Below, piece by piece: positions 35,937-48,694 of a stretch of DNA of 64,000 bases; within the stretch, counting starts at the first letter, position 1, and every line of letters starts with the position of its first letter. The stretch comes from Psoroptes ovis (taxonomy: Eukaryota > Arthropoda > Arachnida > Sarcoptiformes > Psoroptidae), in NCBI GenBank assembly GCA_002943765.1, contig PQWQ01000013.1, positions 372,001 through 436,000 on the forward strand. The letters run 5' to 3'. The notes under the pieces are model-generated. The model was given only the letters and a program-made list of their open reading frames with translations, was not told the DNA's origin and did not search any database. The position numbers and the translations under genes are program-made.

Positions 35937-38900
35937 AGCAAGTTATTATGAAGAATAAATAGTCATTTCTTTATTATTTTTATCGTAATTAAAAAGATTC
36001 AATCAATCATTTGTCATGATCGGAAATATCCTCACATCAATTGAGAATTGTAGGTTTATTTCATATTATCACATTAATTAATATTTGTCAATTTCAGTTG
36101 AGAATTTCAATCAACCGATCAGATTGATCGCTTCGAGCTAAATTGAAATCACTAACACTGTGTGGCAACAAGTTGTCAAACTTTTAATTCGATGATTAAT
36201 CAAGTTTCAATACAGATGTAATATTATAAATCAATTATTAATCAAATATAAATGTAATTAAAATGAAAATTGATGTGACAATGATGATAATGTTCAACTT
36301 TGACTTTGAAATGTAATTATTGAATTAAATCAATTAGAAAAAAAAAGAAAATCCTTGTATATTTTGAAATATCATTTAAAAATAAATATGAAGAAAAGAT
36401 TCAATCATTAATCAAGATTGTGATTAATATTTATGATGATGGTAATGCCATCAATGATGATAATAATTCTAAAGGTTGGAATTTCAAGATTCTTTTCCAC
36501 TAATCATTTGATTCCATCTAATCTGATGATTGATCTGAAGCCCGAAGGGCATATAAAAAAGAAAATGGTTCTCAATAATTTTAAATAATTCAATGGAATT
36601 AATTTATAAAATTTTACAATGAACTCAGATTTATAATATTTCTTTTTATTTTATTTATTTATTTATTTATTTTTTGCTTTTAGGGGTTTTGAACAAACAA
36701 ATAGCCTTGAATGCATACAATATATTTTAGCTACATTAATATGTCCAAGTGTTGATATTCACACCATTTCCGAACGGAATCAAAATTCTAGTGAATTATA
36801 ATGAAATAAATAAATGTATTTGAATCAAATCAATTATAAAAATAATAAAAAATTTTACAAAGATTTTAAAATTGAAAAAAACGTTCAAAAACCTTCAAAT
36901 GCAAATTTAATCGATTTTTCCTATTCAACAATAATAAAAATATTATTATTATTGAAATTTTGATATGTTTGTTTGCTTATTTGCTTATTGATTTGTTTTT
37001 CATTCATTTTGTGTTTTGTTTGCATTTGATTAAATTGATTCATACATCAAGTCATAAGATTGAATTGAATTGCGATTATTCAAATAGCAAATAGTGAATG
37101 AAAAACAATCATTTTCTGATATTCTCTCTTTTGATTTGGATTTATTCCAAAATCAAATATCATTTGATTGAATGATTGAGTTATTAGTCATTTGATAGTG
37201 GAAAAAATAATGCAAACAAATCAAAGGGAAAATACGGATGTTATTGGTGTGCCATTTTATTTTTTATTTTACTGTTTCTATTTTGCTACAAAATGAAACA
37301 TGAGATAAGATTCCATTTTATCTAATTTTTTTGTTGTTTTCAAGAAAAAAACAAATCAAAAACAAGAAAATACTATTTGTCTGTGATTCATTCATTCGTC
37401 ATAGAAAGATTCATTATCAAGGTTTCATGAAAATAATTTCGAAAACATTAATGAAATTTAATAATTAATGATTTTATCTTTACATTGAAAAAATTGAACA
37501 TGGCAGGTACATGCGTTCATATTTTTTCTGTTCTTTTGTCAAATTATGGGCAACAGCAGCCGAAATTGTGAATAGAAATAATCAAAATTAAAGAATAATT
37601 GAAAAATGTAAAATTTTATTGAATCAAATATTCAATTTCAGTTTGTTAATTTTGAAAATCGTTAATCAAAGCAGAATAACAATAAATTGAAATTGAAAAA
37701 AATGATTTATAATTCTCGGCATTCTGCTATATGTCATAATTGTTTTCATAATCAAAAAATGATGGAAAGAACAAAAAAAAATTTAATAAAAATCAAGTGT
37801 TTTTCCAATGTCATGCGATTTGTTTATGTTTGTTGGATATTTTTCCCTTGATAAACAATTATTATTGCAACAATAACAACGATTGTGATAATAATTGTCA
37901 GATGAAATTTTATTTATTAAATTTAATCCTTCATATTTAATTAATTATTATCAATATTGCTTGTTTGTTTATTTAATCATCATAGTAATTAATCGAAAAA
38001 ATGAATGAATTATCAAAAATATTGAATACAAAGTAGATTATTTTATTTCACAACAACAACATCAAAGAAGAGATAAAAATTCAAAAATTATTTTCATTTT
38101 TTTTTGATATCGATCAAATGATTGATGACATCACTATTTATCATTATTTAATTATTATTATTATTTCAATTATTTTGATAATTAATTTAACGTCATTTTT
38201 CTTATAATCAAATTAATATATTTTTAATTTTTTGATAATAGAAAAACATAAATAAATTATCTTTCAATATCATTTTGTCATTTTTTTCCCATTAGTATTC
38301 ATGAACGGCAATCACACTTGAAAGCTATGAATAATCATTCTTGAGAATTTATTTGAATTTTTAATCAATTATTCTTGCAAAAAAAGTGAATCATGGATTT
38401 AAAAGATTAAAAACTAATCATACAGATGTCAGAGAGAATCGGAAAAAAAAGGAATTGGTCATTCAGCTTGCAATGATTTTTTGCAATGAATTACACCTCT
38501 GTATGAATATTTTCTTTATTGATGATGGCAAAACGAATGGTTATTGCATCAGATATTTAAAAACTAATCAAAAGTTTGCACTGTCTATAATTATTTAGAC
38601 GAATTGCTTACTAAAAGAGAGATAAACTGACTAGACTGATGAGAGGAGATGATGATGAAAAAAAAAATACCGCCAAATCAAATGTTTGCCGTCCTGTAGG
38701 CAATAATCAATGATGATGATAATATCCATTCGATACAGTTAAATACATAGCACGCAAATAAACATTGATATTTCATCATGAAATTTCGGTAGAAACGGAT
38801 AAAAATTTCGAAAAATTTTCCATTACCTTTATAAAGAGTTTATTTTTTATGTGTGAATAAATATAAACAAAATCTCAGCAATGTAATACTTCATGTTTCG

Positions 38901-41190
38901 ATGATTTGAAAAAAAATAAATAATGTATAAAATAAATACAAATACCAAAAGTCAAAAAGTATCATCGAAAATATTTTTGAGTGTGTGTGTGTGTGCGTGC
39001 ATTTGTGGACCTGATCAATTTTTAATACATTTACCATGATGAAATTCAAGATTATTATCGTCCATTTGTACATTTTATTCATGCTTTGGTAATAATAAAA
39101 GCTCATTGGTTTACTATGAATCGATATTATTAATATCGAATTATAATTATGTGTTAAGAACAAACGAAAGATAGCATGTGAAATATAATATAATCATAAT
39201 TGAATATTTGTTATATGATACATGTATATGATCATTAATATCATTTTAAAATGATAATTATTTCCAATTTTTTTCTAATTTAGTAACAAACTAACTAATA
39301 GTTTATACAAATGAATCGATAATTGATGATGATTATGATTATTTATAAATCGATTCAATGTAGTAGTAAAATATGAAATATGTATTAAATTAAAAATACG
39401 TTCGAAAATACATAAATTATCATTTATCTGTGTGTGTTTGTGTGTATGAATGCGATCAAAAGATAATTGAAAAATGATTAAGTGATCTTTTTTTTTAAAT
39501 ATGGTAAAGTAAAATGGCTGATGCAATGTACATCGATGGATTGTATCATCCTTTAAACATTGGAACGTTGGAAACAGCAAATCATTTGTGTGTGTTTAAA
39601 TTGTTCAAGATTATCATTATTATTGCAACCAACCAAAATGAATTTCACAATAAACCAATTATGAAAAGAAACAATTAATGGATTTTGAACAAATCAAATT
39701 AATGCAATCAAATTTTTTGTTCTGGGAAATTTTGAAAAAAATTGCATTTAATTCTTACTACATAGTAACAAATAACGAATTTCAAAAACAAATCATTCTA
39801 CCTTTGATATTTGGAATCAGAAAAAAAACTTATTTTCAATGGGAAAAAAGCCAATTTCAAATTGCATGAATAATCACTAAAAGTCATCTAAAAAATGATG
39901 AAAATAAATAACTGAATGAAATGAATCGGAATAAACTTGAATATTCGTTTAATACATCATCATTAAAAATGAATCATGAAGAATCAATCGTTTCGATGAA
40001 TAGAGGAAAAAAAATAGACAAACAACTTGTGAATAAACAAACAAACAAATTGAAAATGAAAAGTTCAAAAACATTTTCATCCATTTGAATCAAAAATCAA
40101 ATTTAAAAGAAAAATGAGAATTAATTAGAAACCATTCACCTAGAAATATTGATATTTCTTTTAGTATCAACGACATTCAATGCCATTGATAATGATGATA
40201 AAGCTAAAGCGAACGAAGAAGAAGAAAAAAAATGAAAATGATCTTGAAAAATAGAAATTAAGAAAAAATAAATCAAAATCCAAGTGTCTGAAAAACCCGC
40301 AATAAAAAAATGAAATGTAACATTTAATATCATTATTGAATAAACAAGTTGTTTGGATTTGATTTTATCAATTGAAATGCACCAGAATTTAATCATGATA
40401 TGACGTAATAGATTTATTGATTATTTGATTTTATTATTATCATTATTGTTTTTCAGTGCAAATTTTAAATTTTCATTATTTTTTTCTTTATAATCATAAG
40501 CCATTTCATATACATTTCAATTCTTTTGTATGAATAAAAATGAAAAAATCAAAATTGAAAATTTTCGAATCGAATAACAATCAAAAAAATGGCCTCTGGC
40601 ATTGAAATCTTTTTTTTTCTTTGTAATATTTTATCAAGAATTATTATCAAAATGGGCAAATGAAAGAATGCCTTGTTTTATTTCTTAGATTCAAAGCTTT
40701 TTTTTTCTAGAAAATTTATTAAATTTTCATCATCGTTTTCTACATATTAATATTTGTAAATGATAGAATTGAAATTTGAAAAGAATAAAATCAAAAAGAA
40801 TCCAATGACCAAATGAATCAGCCTCAATTGCATATGAATGTTACGCGTGAATTTTTGATTCTTTAATCACCATGGATTTACATATCATCAACTACGTCAT
40901 ATGGTGGGGATTCTCTTCTGAAAAACAATTTCTGTTTCGATTTTTCTCTTTTTATCTCTCACCGAATTCTAATTTTTTCGAATACGCTTGTTGTCTATGC
41001 TTTTGAATTGATTTTCGAAGAATAAAACAAAAATAAAAAAAAGGAGAGAAATCCTCTTTTTTCTGAAAAAATTATGATTCAATGATATATATGAAACAAC
41101 ATGATACAAGGTTTCTCTCTTCAAAATTTTTTCCAATAATGATTGATAATGAAATTATTTTGAATTTCAGATTTTTTGGCCCTCTTTCTC
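35937..41190. other. Long intergenic region, no gene seen
   Basis: About 5.3 kb of AT-rich sequence. It contains a GT run near 38981-38996, TATA-like motifs and many short ORFs without coding character, including those at 38386-38598, 38891-39163 and 39275-39580. No conserved domain or RNA gene was recognised. Confidence 0.5.
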
Positions 41191-41196
41191 CCGGTG

Positions 41197-41204
41197 TATA
41201 AATA
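41197..41204 (+). promoter_or_regulatory. TATA box candidate without an assigned gene
   Basis: TATAAATA follows the unusually GC-rich lead CCCTCTTTCTCCCGGTG. A textbook donor, AAAACAG|GTGAGT, lies 650 bp downstream at 41855/41856, so a plus-strand first exon is plausible. The only gene downstream on this strand is the cytochrome b5-domain gene at 48694, far away. Confidence 0.35.
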
Positions 41205-41531
41205 CATGCACAACAAGGATTCGATGGATTTCAATTCGAAATAAAAAAATTAAACACAATTATAAGTTTATTTTTTTTTAAAGAAATTACCTTTGAATAA
41301 TCAAAGATAAATTTGTCAAAATCTTTGTTTTTGCTTTGCTAATCAACCGAATATATTCTTTATCTCTGCGATATTGATATAGCGATTGATCAACAAATTT
41401 GAAGAATATCACAATATATTATTGGAAATTATTTATTCGAAATTTTAAAAAAATTTGCTCAAAATTTTATTGCTCAAATTTTACTGCCAAAAATAAATAA
41501 AATTATCATAATCAATTTGAATCAATCATTT

Positions 41532-41705
41532 ATGTATCGACAAAAGATTTCGATTATTAATAATCAATTTTCAATGTATTTATCGAAATTATCGAATAAT
41601 AATAAAACATCAACATTATTATCATCACCAAAATTGATACAAAATAATCAATCATTATTATTATTATTGACAAAATTGATAAACAATCCAAATAATCAGA
41701 CATAG
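41532..41705 (+). CDS. Possible small ORF, 57 residues
   Basis: An ATG-started frame with host-like codon choice (TTA, TCA, AAT). It encodes a basic, Asn/Leu-rich peptide beginning MYRQKISIINNQF. It lies between the TATA candidate at 41197 and the strong donor at 41855, so it may be a chance or upstream ORF in a leader exon. There is no homology that I recognise. Confidence 0.2.
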   Translation: MYRQKISIINNQFSMYLSKLSNNNKTSTLLSSPKLIQNNQSLLLLLTKLINNPNNQT

Positions 41706-41855
41706 TTTATTGAAGAGACATTTTGTTAGTTTTTTTTCAAAGAATCAAATCAATTGTAATCAAAAAGAATATTAAGCAACAAAATATAATACAAAAATAT
41801 CAAATTTCATTTGGAAATCCTCTTGGATACACCGAAATTGCAAAATTTAAAACAG

Positions 41856-43680
41856 GTGAGTTTGCTTCAATTCAATTTTTAAGATTTTTTTAAATATTGA
41901 TTTCAACGATTTGAATTCTTGTTATTCTTCATTTGAACTGTTGAAATATCGCTTCTCTTATCGAAATGGCATCGAGAGAGTCATCGATTTTAGTTGACGT
42001 GACATTCGACTTGTACACTCATTGATATTTTTGTATCATTTTTTTTTTATTATTAGTTTATTTGTAAAATAAACTCACTGCGTACTCTTCATGTTCAACA
42101 ATGACAAGGGGAAAAAGTTTCGTATCATGTACCAATGATTAATCATGATATAATCATAATTGATGTCATTAACAGCAACAATGACAACAACAATTGATTG
42201 ATATATGTAAGCTTTGAATGATTTGGTCAAAATTAATTTTTGTTGTTTCGTTTCGCTTCGTTCTTTTTGAAATTGATCGGAAATAAATTTCGAAATATTC
42301 AATTTTCATATATATGTCATTATGAAAAATTAAAATTATCACAATAAGCATCAGCGATGTTATCACGTAAAATGTTTGGCATGAAATTTTTTCATTTTTA
42401 GTTTGTTTAAACATTTTTTCGAAAATTCTCGAAACGATATATCTATTTTTGTGCTTAAATCTGACCGATACAATCAAATATTTCTTTTTTGTGTGAAGAT
42501 TTGTCAAAATAATATAACTTTTGATAATTAATAAATCAATCATCAAATTTGTATTATTCGTTGAAGTTTTTTTCTATTAAAAATTTTATCATAAAATTAT
42601 ATTTCATTTATCGAATAATTGAATCAATTATAATTGATCATCATCGATTGTCAAATCAATATCAGTCATATATTGATGATAATTTGCTGAATAAATAATA
42701 GTCGTCCATTTTTTTTTTGTTTTTTTTTTTTTTTTTGAAAATGATTTTCGATGATGATAATTTTTCCTTGAAAATTGAAAAAGCCCTAACAACAGTAGAT
42801 GTTCATTTTTTTCCATTAATTCAATGTTATTTGATGGTAATTCAAATCTAAAGACATCATATCATATCAATACTCTGTGTAATGGCTGAGAGTTTAATTA
42901 TATACCATAATAAAGAAAAATCACGCCATTTTGATCGTCATTAATTTGTTTAATCAAACAAAATTTCATTCTGATTGGCTAATTTTCAAAAATCAATAAT
43001 TCTGGTAGATGTAATTTTAGAATGCACTGAATTTCTTGTTCTTAAGAAACAGAAAAAAAGGATTGCAGAAATATCAATTTTATAAATATTAATTATTTGA
43101 TAATTGATGAAAGAGAGATTTTTTTCGTCCAACTTGAATTAATTTCCATAAATATCCATTTTGTTTATAATCAATCGAATATCATTGATTGATGATAATT
43201 TATGATAATGTTTGCTTGTTTTAAATATCTTGATTTGAAGAGAGGAAAAAAAATCAAAAATTCATAAAAAATTGCACTCAAATAATTTGATGTTTAAATA
43301 TTTTTTAATTACGATAATTTAATTCAAATTAATAAATTAACAATTAATAAATAATCAGGAAACCGATTCAAAATGATGCCGTTTTTAGTGTTAATATTAT
43401 CAATCATGATCAGGATTAGTCAAAATTAGTAATAATTATCATCATTATTTAATTTGGCAGTCACAAATTACTGTTTGATGTATGGTTGTGATTTTTTTCT
43501 AGGTTGACAAAGAGAAATGAAACCATCAAATGTTCAATAAATAAATATTTGTTTGAAAAATAAGCTTAGATTATTTAATTTAGTTTCTAAAATTTAATAT
43601 CGTTACTATCATTGTTTGAATCTTATGTTCTTGATTTTTTTCCTAAATTTTCGTTTGAAATTCATTATTATTTCCCGAAA
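41856..43680. other. Intergenic or intronic region, no gene seen
   Basis: AT-rich sequence with a T tract near 42710-42737. Minus-strand frames at 42075-42816 lack coding character. Confidence 0.5.
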
Positions 43681-44217
43681 CTAATCCATTAATTTGAAGC
43701 GCGGATCACGTTTAACATCATAATGTTCTGGCATATGTATTGTTGACTGTGATTTACTCAATTCTTTAGCAAACGATGTAAAAATATGTGATTTTTCTAA
43801 ATTATTTTGCAAATCTTCCAATTCATGTTGTAAATTTAGGCAACGTTTTTGCGATTGTCCTAATTGTTCATTAACATCATGATATTGTCGTTGTGATGCT
43901 TGTAATTCCAATGAAATATCCTAATTTTGTTGATCAAAGATAAAAGATTTTTATTGAGTCAAATTATTTTTATTTTCAATTCAAATAAAATTCAAATTTA
44001 AAAAAAATTCTTAGATATTACCGAAACTTGTTTTGCTTGCTTACGCAATTGTTTTTGCAAATCATTCAATTGCCTATCTTGATCTTCAATTGTTATCATT
44101 AAATCAGTTACTTCACGTTCAATTTTAGTTTTCAATTTAGTTTGTTCTTGTTTGATTTTATTCTCCGATTCACTTTGATCTAAAAGTATCATTTCATTTT
44201 CTTTTTTCAATGCATTG
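43681..44217 (-). CDS. Paramyosin-like coiled-coil gene, 5' end not found
   Basis: Two exons, 44022-44217 and 43681-43920, join at phase 0. The first starts after an AG acceptor at phase 2. Its 196-nt length and both phases equal those of paramyosin exon 8 (28281-28476). The translation is alignable with paramyosin there: KLKTKIEREV against [10 protein letters not shown], then LQKQLRKQAKQVS against [13 protein letters not shown] at the same intron position, and GQSQKRCLNLQHELEDL against [17 protein letters not shown]. The second exon then leaves the coil and ends with a unique tail, HMPEHYDVKRDPRFKLMD. About 145 residues are visible. No upstream exon with a matching phase-2 donor was found. 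It may be a short (miniparamyosin-like) gene with a missed first exon, or a partial duplicate that is still open. Confidence 0.7.
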
Positions 44218-45348
44218 CTAATTGAAAAAAATAACCGAAAATAAACGTATATAATTAATGCTAATTAATATTCTCTTCAAAATCATCGAAGAAGCATAAG
44301 CTCTTATGAATTAGCAGCAAATTAAATTTGAAGCACTAATATAAAGAATATTCCTATGCTATGAATTTTGTTTGACATTTAAATGAAAAAAAAAATCGAA
44401 ATTTATTTCAAAATTCAATTTGAATTTTAATTTGAAAATAAAACGATTGCAATTGGATATTATGTAATAATGATTTTTATGCTTATTCTTCTGTCAATTT
44501 CACATTTGGAAATTTCAAAAAAATTGCCGAAAATATCATCCACTTTGAATATATTTGGTAAAATATTTTTAAAGAAAAATCACTCAAAAATAACGATAAC
44601 AATAATAATAGCAGTCGAATAACATATAGAAAAAATATAAAAATTTCAATTTTCAATTTTCAATGCAATTTATCTTCAAATTGGAAATGTAGCTGAAAAT
44701 ATATGATTTGTTATGAATTTTTTTTCTATTTTTTTGGCAAATAAATAAATGTAACAGAATAAATAAACAATAATAATAAAATATAGTTTTCCCTGCACAA
44801 AAATTGATAAGCATCATTTGAATATATTAGTTTTCTATTTATTTATTTTCTATTTTCCCTGTTTTTTTCTGGGGTAAATTTCTTTGCCAAATTAATTTTA
44901 TTTTGTCATAAGTCACAAATAAACATATCACTATTCAATTCACACACAAATTCACTATATCACCAGTTGTTATTTGTGTTAATAGTGTTGATTTTATCTT
45001 TATTTCAAGTTTTGCATTGAAAACAAATAGAATAAAAAATTGATCTGATCGTTATAAATTATTGATTCAAATTGATTTTTAGCATTTTAGAATCATAGTA
45101 GAGTGATTGAATGGATGAATGAATGAAAATATTCCAAATGCACAAGAAAGATTTTCGACTTTATAAGAATGTATAAATGAGAAACAAGAGAAAAAACATT
45201 TAATAATTGACAGATTTAGAAATATTGAAGAATATTGCATTTTTTCCTGTTTTAAATATCAATAGATTTTACAAATAATTAATCAATTAGGAGAAAAAAA
45301 TTAATTGATTAATTAAGAATATATTCAATTCTTGGTAGCAAATTTTAT
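44218..45348. other. Non-coding region
   Basis: AT-rich sequence upstream of the paramyosin-like exons. No coiled-coil coding segment was seen that could be their missing 5' exon. Confidence 0.5.
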
Positions 45349-45972
45349 TTAAACAAGCGTCAATGCTTTGCATAATGGCACTGGATAAAGATCATTTTGA
45401 ACTTTTCTTAATGAATTTCGATACCATCGTTCCATCCAAAATGAATCTCGCGGTTTACCGGCAAGATCATCAACATCATATGATGATTGTCGTGAATAAT
45501 ATGCTGATTCTGGTCTTGTACGTGATATTGAACGTTTTGACACTGATCTTCGTAAACGGCTATCCTCTAATTCAGAATTCAAACGATCCAACTGGCGAGA
45601 TGAATAATAAGAATCAAATGATGGTGATAATGACAATGCCTGTTGATGTGCACGTCTTTCATTATCTTCTAAGAATGAATTAACACGTTCAGTTGATAAT
45701 GTACGTGTTTTTTCTTGCGATAATAAATCATTTGCTGCTTGTGTTCGTAAATTTCTTGCATATGATTCGCCAGTCAATTGACTATCGGCAAATGATGAAA
45801 AACCTAAATCTGGACGATCACGTCGAAAACTAGTACGTGATAATGCATCATTATATTTACGCTCAATTTCATCAACAGCATCTGAATATAATGAATTACC
45901 GTAGCGATAATTATCATTATAAATACTTGTATGTGGACGTTTCCAAACTTTTGGAGCGAATTTAGGAGCCAT
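45349..45972 (-). CDS. Myofilin/flightin-like thick-filament protein
   Basis: A single-exon frame of 207 residues from ATG at 45972 to TAA at 45349, overlapped by an AATAAA poly(A) signal at the stop. The N-terminus VWKRPHTSIYNDNYRYGNSLYSDAVDEI resembles the W-x-R-P ... Y-N-Y-R ... Y-x-x-x-I-D motif of arthropod myofilin and flightin. The C-terminus contains FWMERWYRNSL, similar to their following WAER-LR segment. The middle is Ser/Arg-rich and likely disordered, with many possible phosphorylation sites. Such proteins coat or stiffen muscle thick filaments together with paramyosin. A role as the unique N-terminal part of a miniparamyosin is an alternative, but no good phase-2 donor links it to the coil exons at 43681-44217. 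Confidence 0.55.
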   Translation of the reverse strand: MAPKFAPKVWKRPHTSIYNDNYRYGNSLYSDAVDEIERKYNDALSRTSFRRDRPDLGFSSFADSQLTGESYARNLRTQAANDLLSQEKTRTLSTERVNSFLEDNERRAHQQALSLSPSFDSYYSSRQLDRLNSELEDSRLRRSVSKRSISRTRPESAYYSRQSSYDVDDLAGKPRDSFWMERWYRNSLRKVQNDLYPVPLCKALTLV

Positions 45973-48671
45973 GATGTTTTTGTTGATTTATAAAAGATGA
46001 TTATATTGATTTTAAAATTTTTACTTTTTTATTTTTTGATTTTGACAAGGTTGTTTCAATGATGTTAATGGTTGTCGAATTTTTTTATAATTTATTTTCA
46101 CTTTTATTTTGAATATTATTTTATTTTAAATGATGAATATAATTTGAGAATGCACTTACCATTTTTCACAAAAACATGTACATTAAACAAAAATGATCAT
46201 AGAATTCACTATTATTTTATGAACATCTGAAAATTCATACAATAATTTAACTGAAAAAAATGAATTTCAGCACAAATATATATGTCTGATTTTTTTTTAC
46301 ATTAAATGTTTTTGCTGAAAATCGAAACGAAAGATGTTGTATAACACATAATAATATGATAATTATTATGATGATAATGATAACAATTATTATAATAAAT
46401 GATCAAAAAATAAAATAACACCAACTAAATAAAATGACGTCTAAATACTGAATGATTCGATGATGTCGATTATTTGTTATTTGCCGTTTCGATTTTATTT
46501 TATCATTGAAAATTATGATGGTAGCGTATGCAAATGAGCAAAAAAAAAAAAAATTAATACAATGTTCTTTCAAACAGAATAAATCACCTTGAGGATTTAG
46601 TTTGAAAAGAATTGAAAAAATTTTCATTTAATTTGGCTTCATGACTTCAGCATAATCTTTTAATTAGAAAATAGAGTATAGAAAACAAACATTTACATAT
46701 GCAAACATTGGCATAAATGCCTTTTGATGATTTTTAACTTTTTTTGGCTCTCGATTGGCAGAAAAGTTGAAAATTGAAAAATCATAAAATTTGATGAAGA
46801 ATCATGAATTTGACGTCAAAAATTGAAAAGGAAAGAAAACAAATGCACAAAATTGTTGAATAATGTACTGTCAAAAAGTTTTCAATGTTTTCTCTGATTT
46901 CTTTGAGCGGATGATAGTCAAAATAATTTCCTTTATTTTGAAAAATTGAAAGGATTAAAAATATTTAGAATATTTTCGAATTTCTCTTTTGTTTCTTCGT
47001 GGCATTAATGCAATGAAAATTCAAAGTTTGGTAATTGTTTGATGTATAACAAATGTATATTGCTTTTTCTTTCACAATTCAAATCCGATAATGAAATTAA
47101 TATTTAATGAATATGAATCGAAACAAAAACGATGATGGAATGATATTGGTAAGAAAACTAATTTCCCAGAACGAAGCATTTACAATTGTTCATTTTTTCT
47201 TGCACTTGGCAAGTTTTTTTTTGCTGAATGTTAGCACATTGAAAGCAACATTTAACATTTGAACAATCAAAAGCAGCAATATTGATCGATTTTTGATGAT
47301 AATTTAAACATAATTAACTAAAATAAATGAATGATTCTATTGTTTTCGAATGTAGATATATTCTATTGAGAATAAAAATCATTCAATTTTGTATTTTTAC
47401 ATTTACCGTCTATCTATCCATTCATAAACTTGCAAAAACATATCTAGATTCTAGATTTTTGATTGTTATTTCTATTATTACTTCGACCATGTACGAAAAT
47501 TGAATTGTTTGAAGCCAAAATTCATTGTTTTCATCTGCCATATTTTGACATTTTGACTGAGAAAATTGAATGGAGCTAGAGTGAAGAAGCAAAGAAAAAC
47601 CTTATGCATTTTACATGTATTATGATCCTTTATTTCGCGATATTCTCTGTGGTAGATTATTGATTTTGAACATTTCATTTATTCCATCATTATTATTAAT
47701 GATGATTATTATCATTGTTGAAATCATAACATCATAATTAACTATGATCAATGATCATCAACAATGACTAGCATTATCAAAGTCAAAAAGTCATAGTCAA
47801 AAGTATTCATGATATACAATGAATTTGATTAATGTTTGAATCACATAGAGATTTTTTTTTTCAATCTTACATTATTCATTGATAAGATTTGCACTTTAAA
47901 TAAGAACTAGAAAACTTTTCTCACCGGAAATTTCAAATCAAACACTCAAAAAAAACCGTCAGTATTTTCCCAATCAAATTCCAAAAAAAATGAAAGATTT
48001 CTGGTAAAATTTCTGGTGAAAATTTTTGGATGAAATATCTTAAATGTCATGTGTGTGTACGATGAAAAGACATCAGTCATCCAAATGTCTTGAGATCAAA
48101 TATTTACAATTTGGCACACATTTTTTTTTCAATGATTCACCATTACACACTGACGTGTATGGGCTTTTATTCAATATAAATCATAGTTTATTATTATTAT
48201 TTTCTTATCAATATGATTTGATTTGATTTGATTATTTCGACTGATCATTGATCAAATCAATATTGATCATTTTTTTATCAAAATAAAATCAAATGATTAT
48301 TTGTGAAATTGTCTTTTTTGTTTTTATTTTTGTTGTTTGATTACAAAATTCATACATTTATATAAATGTAAATATACATCTGTCTAATTCGTATGTGAAT
48401 GAAGTGTATAAATTTTCATTGATAAAATGATCCGATGTGATTCGAGGTCTTATTCAAATAAATAAATGAAAAATTTTTGGTATATAAGCATAAATGTGAT
48501 CGTGAATGAGATTGACAAAATTTTTTTTCGATAAATTTTTCAATGAAAAAATTGAATATAATTTATGAAAAATTATTAATTATTATTATTTTATTTTTTC
48601 CATTTAATGATCATTTTAGTGCATTTTTTCAAAATTATTATTGAAACGAACAATTTTAATTAATAAAAAAC
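45973..48671. other. Intergenic region, no gene seen
   Basis: Between divergently oriented genes. AT-rich, with no supported ORF. An AG acceptor-like CATTTTAG is at about 48613-48620 and could end a 5' untranslated intron of the downstream b5 gene. Confidence 0.45.
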
Positions 48672-48694
48672 AAAAAAAAAAAAAAAAAAAAAAA
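48672..48694 (+). repeat. A homopolymer ending at a start codon
   Basis: Twenty-three A residues; the last is the first base of the ATG of the cytochrome b5-domain gene. It would place a long A tract directly in the mRNA leader. Confidence 0.8.

Noticed and set aside
44217..45400. Splicing of the myofilin-like frame onto the paramyosin-like exons
   Set aside because: The reasonable donor (GCCG|GTAAAC) has the wrong phase and would give an immediate stop; the only phase-2 option (ATG|GTATCG) is weak.
45363..45683. 106-codon plus-strand ORF
   Set aside because: Antisense shadow of the myofilin-like gene, which has the better homology, codon use and poly(A) signal.
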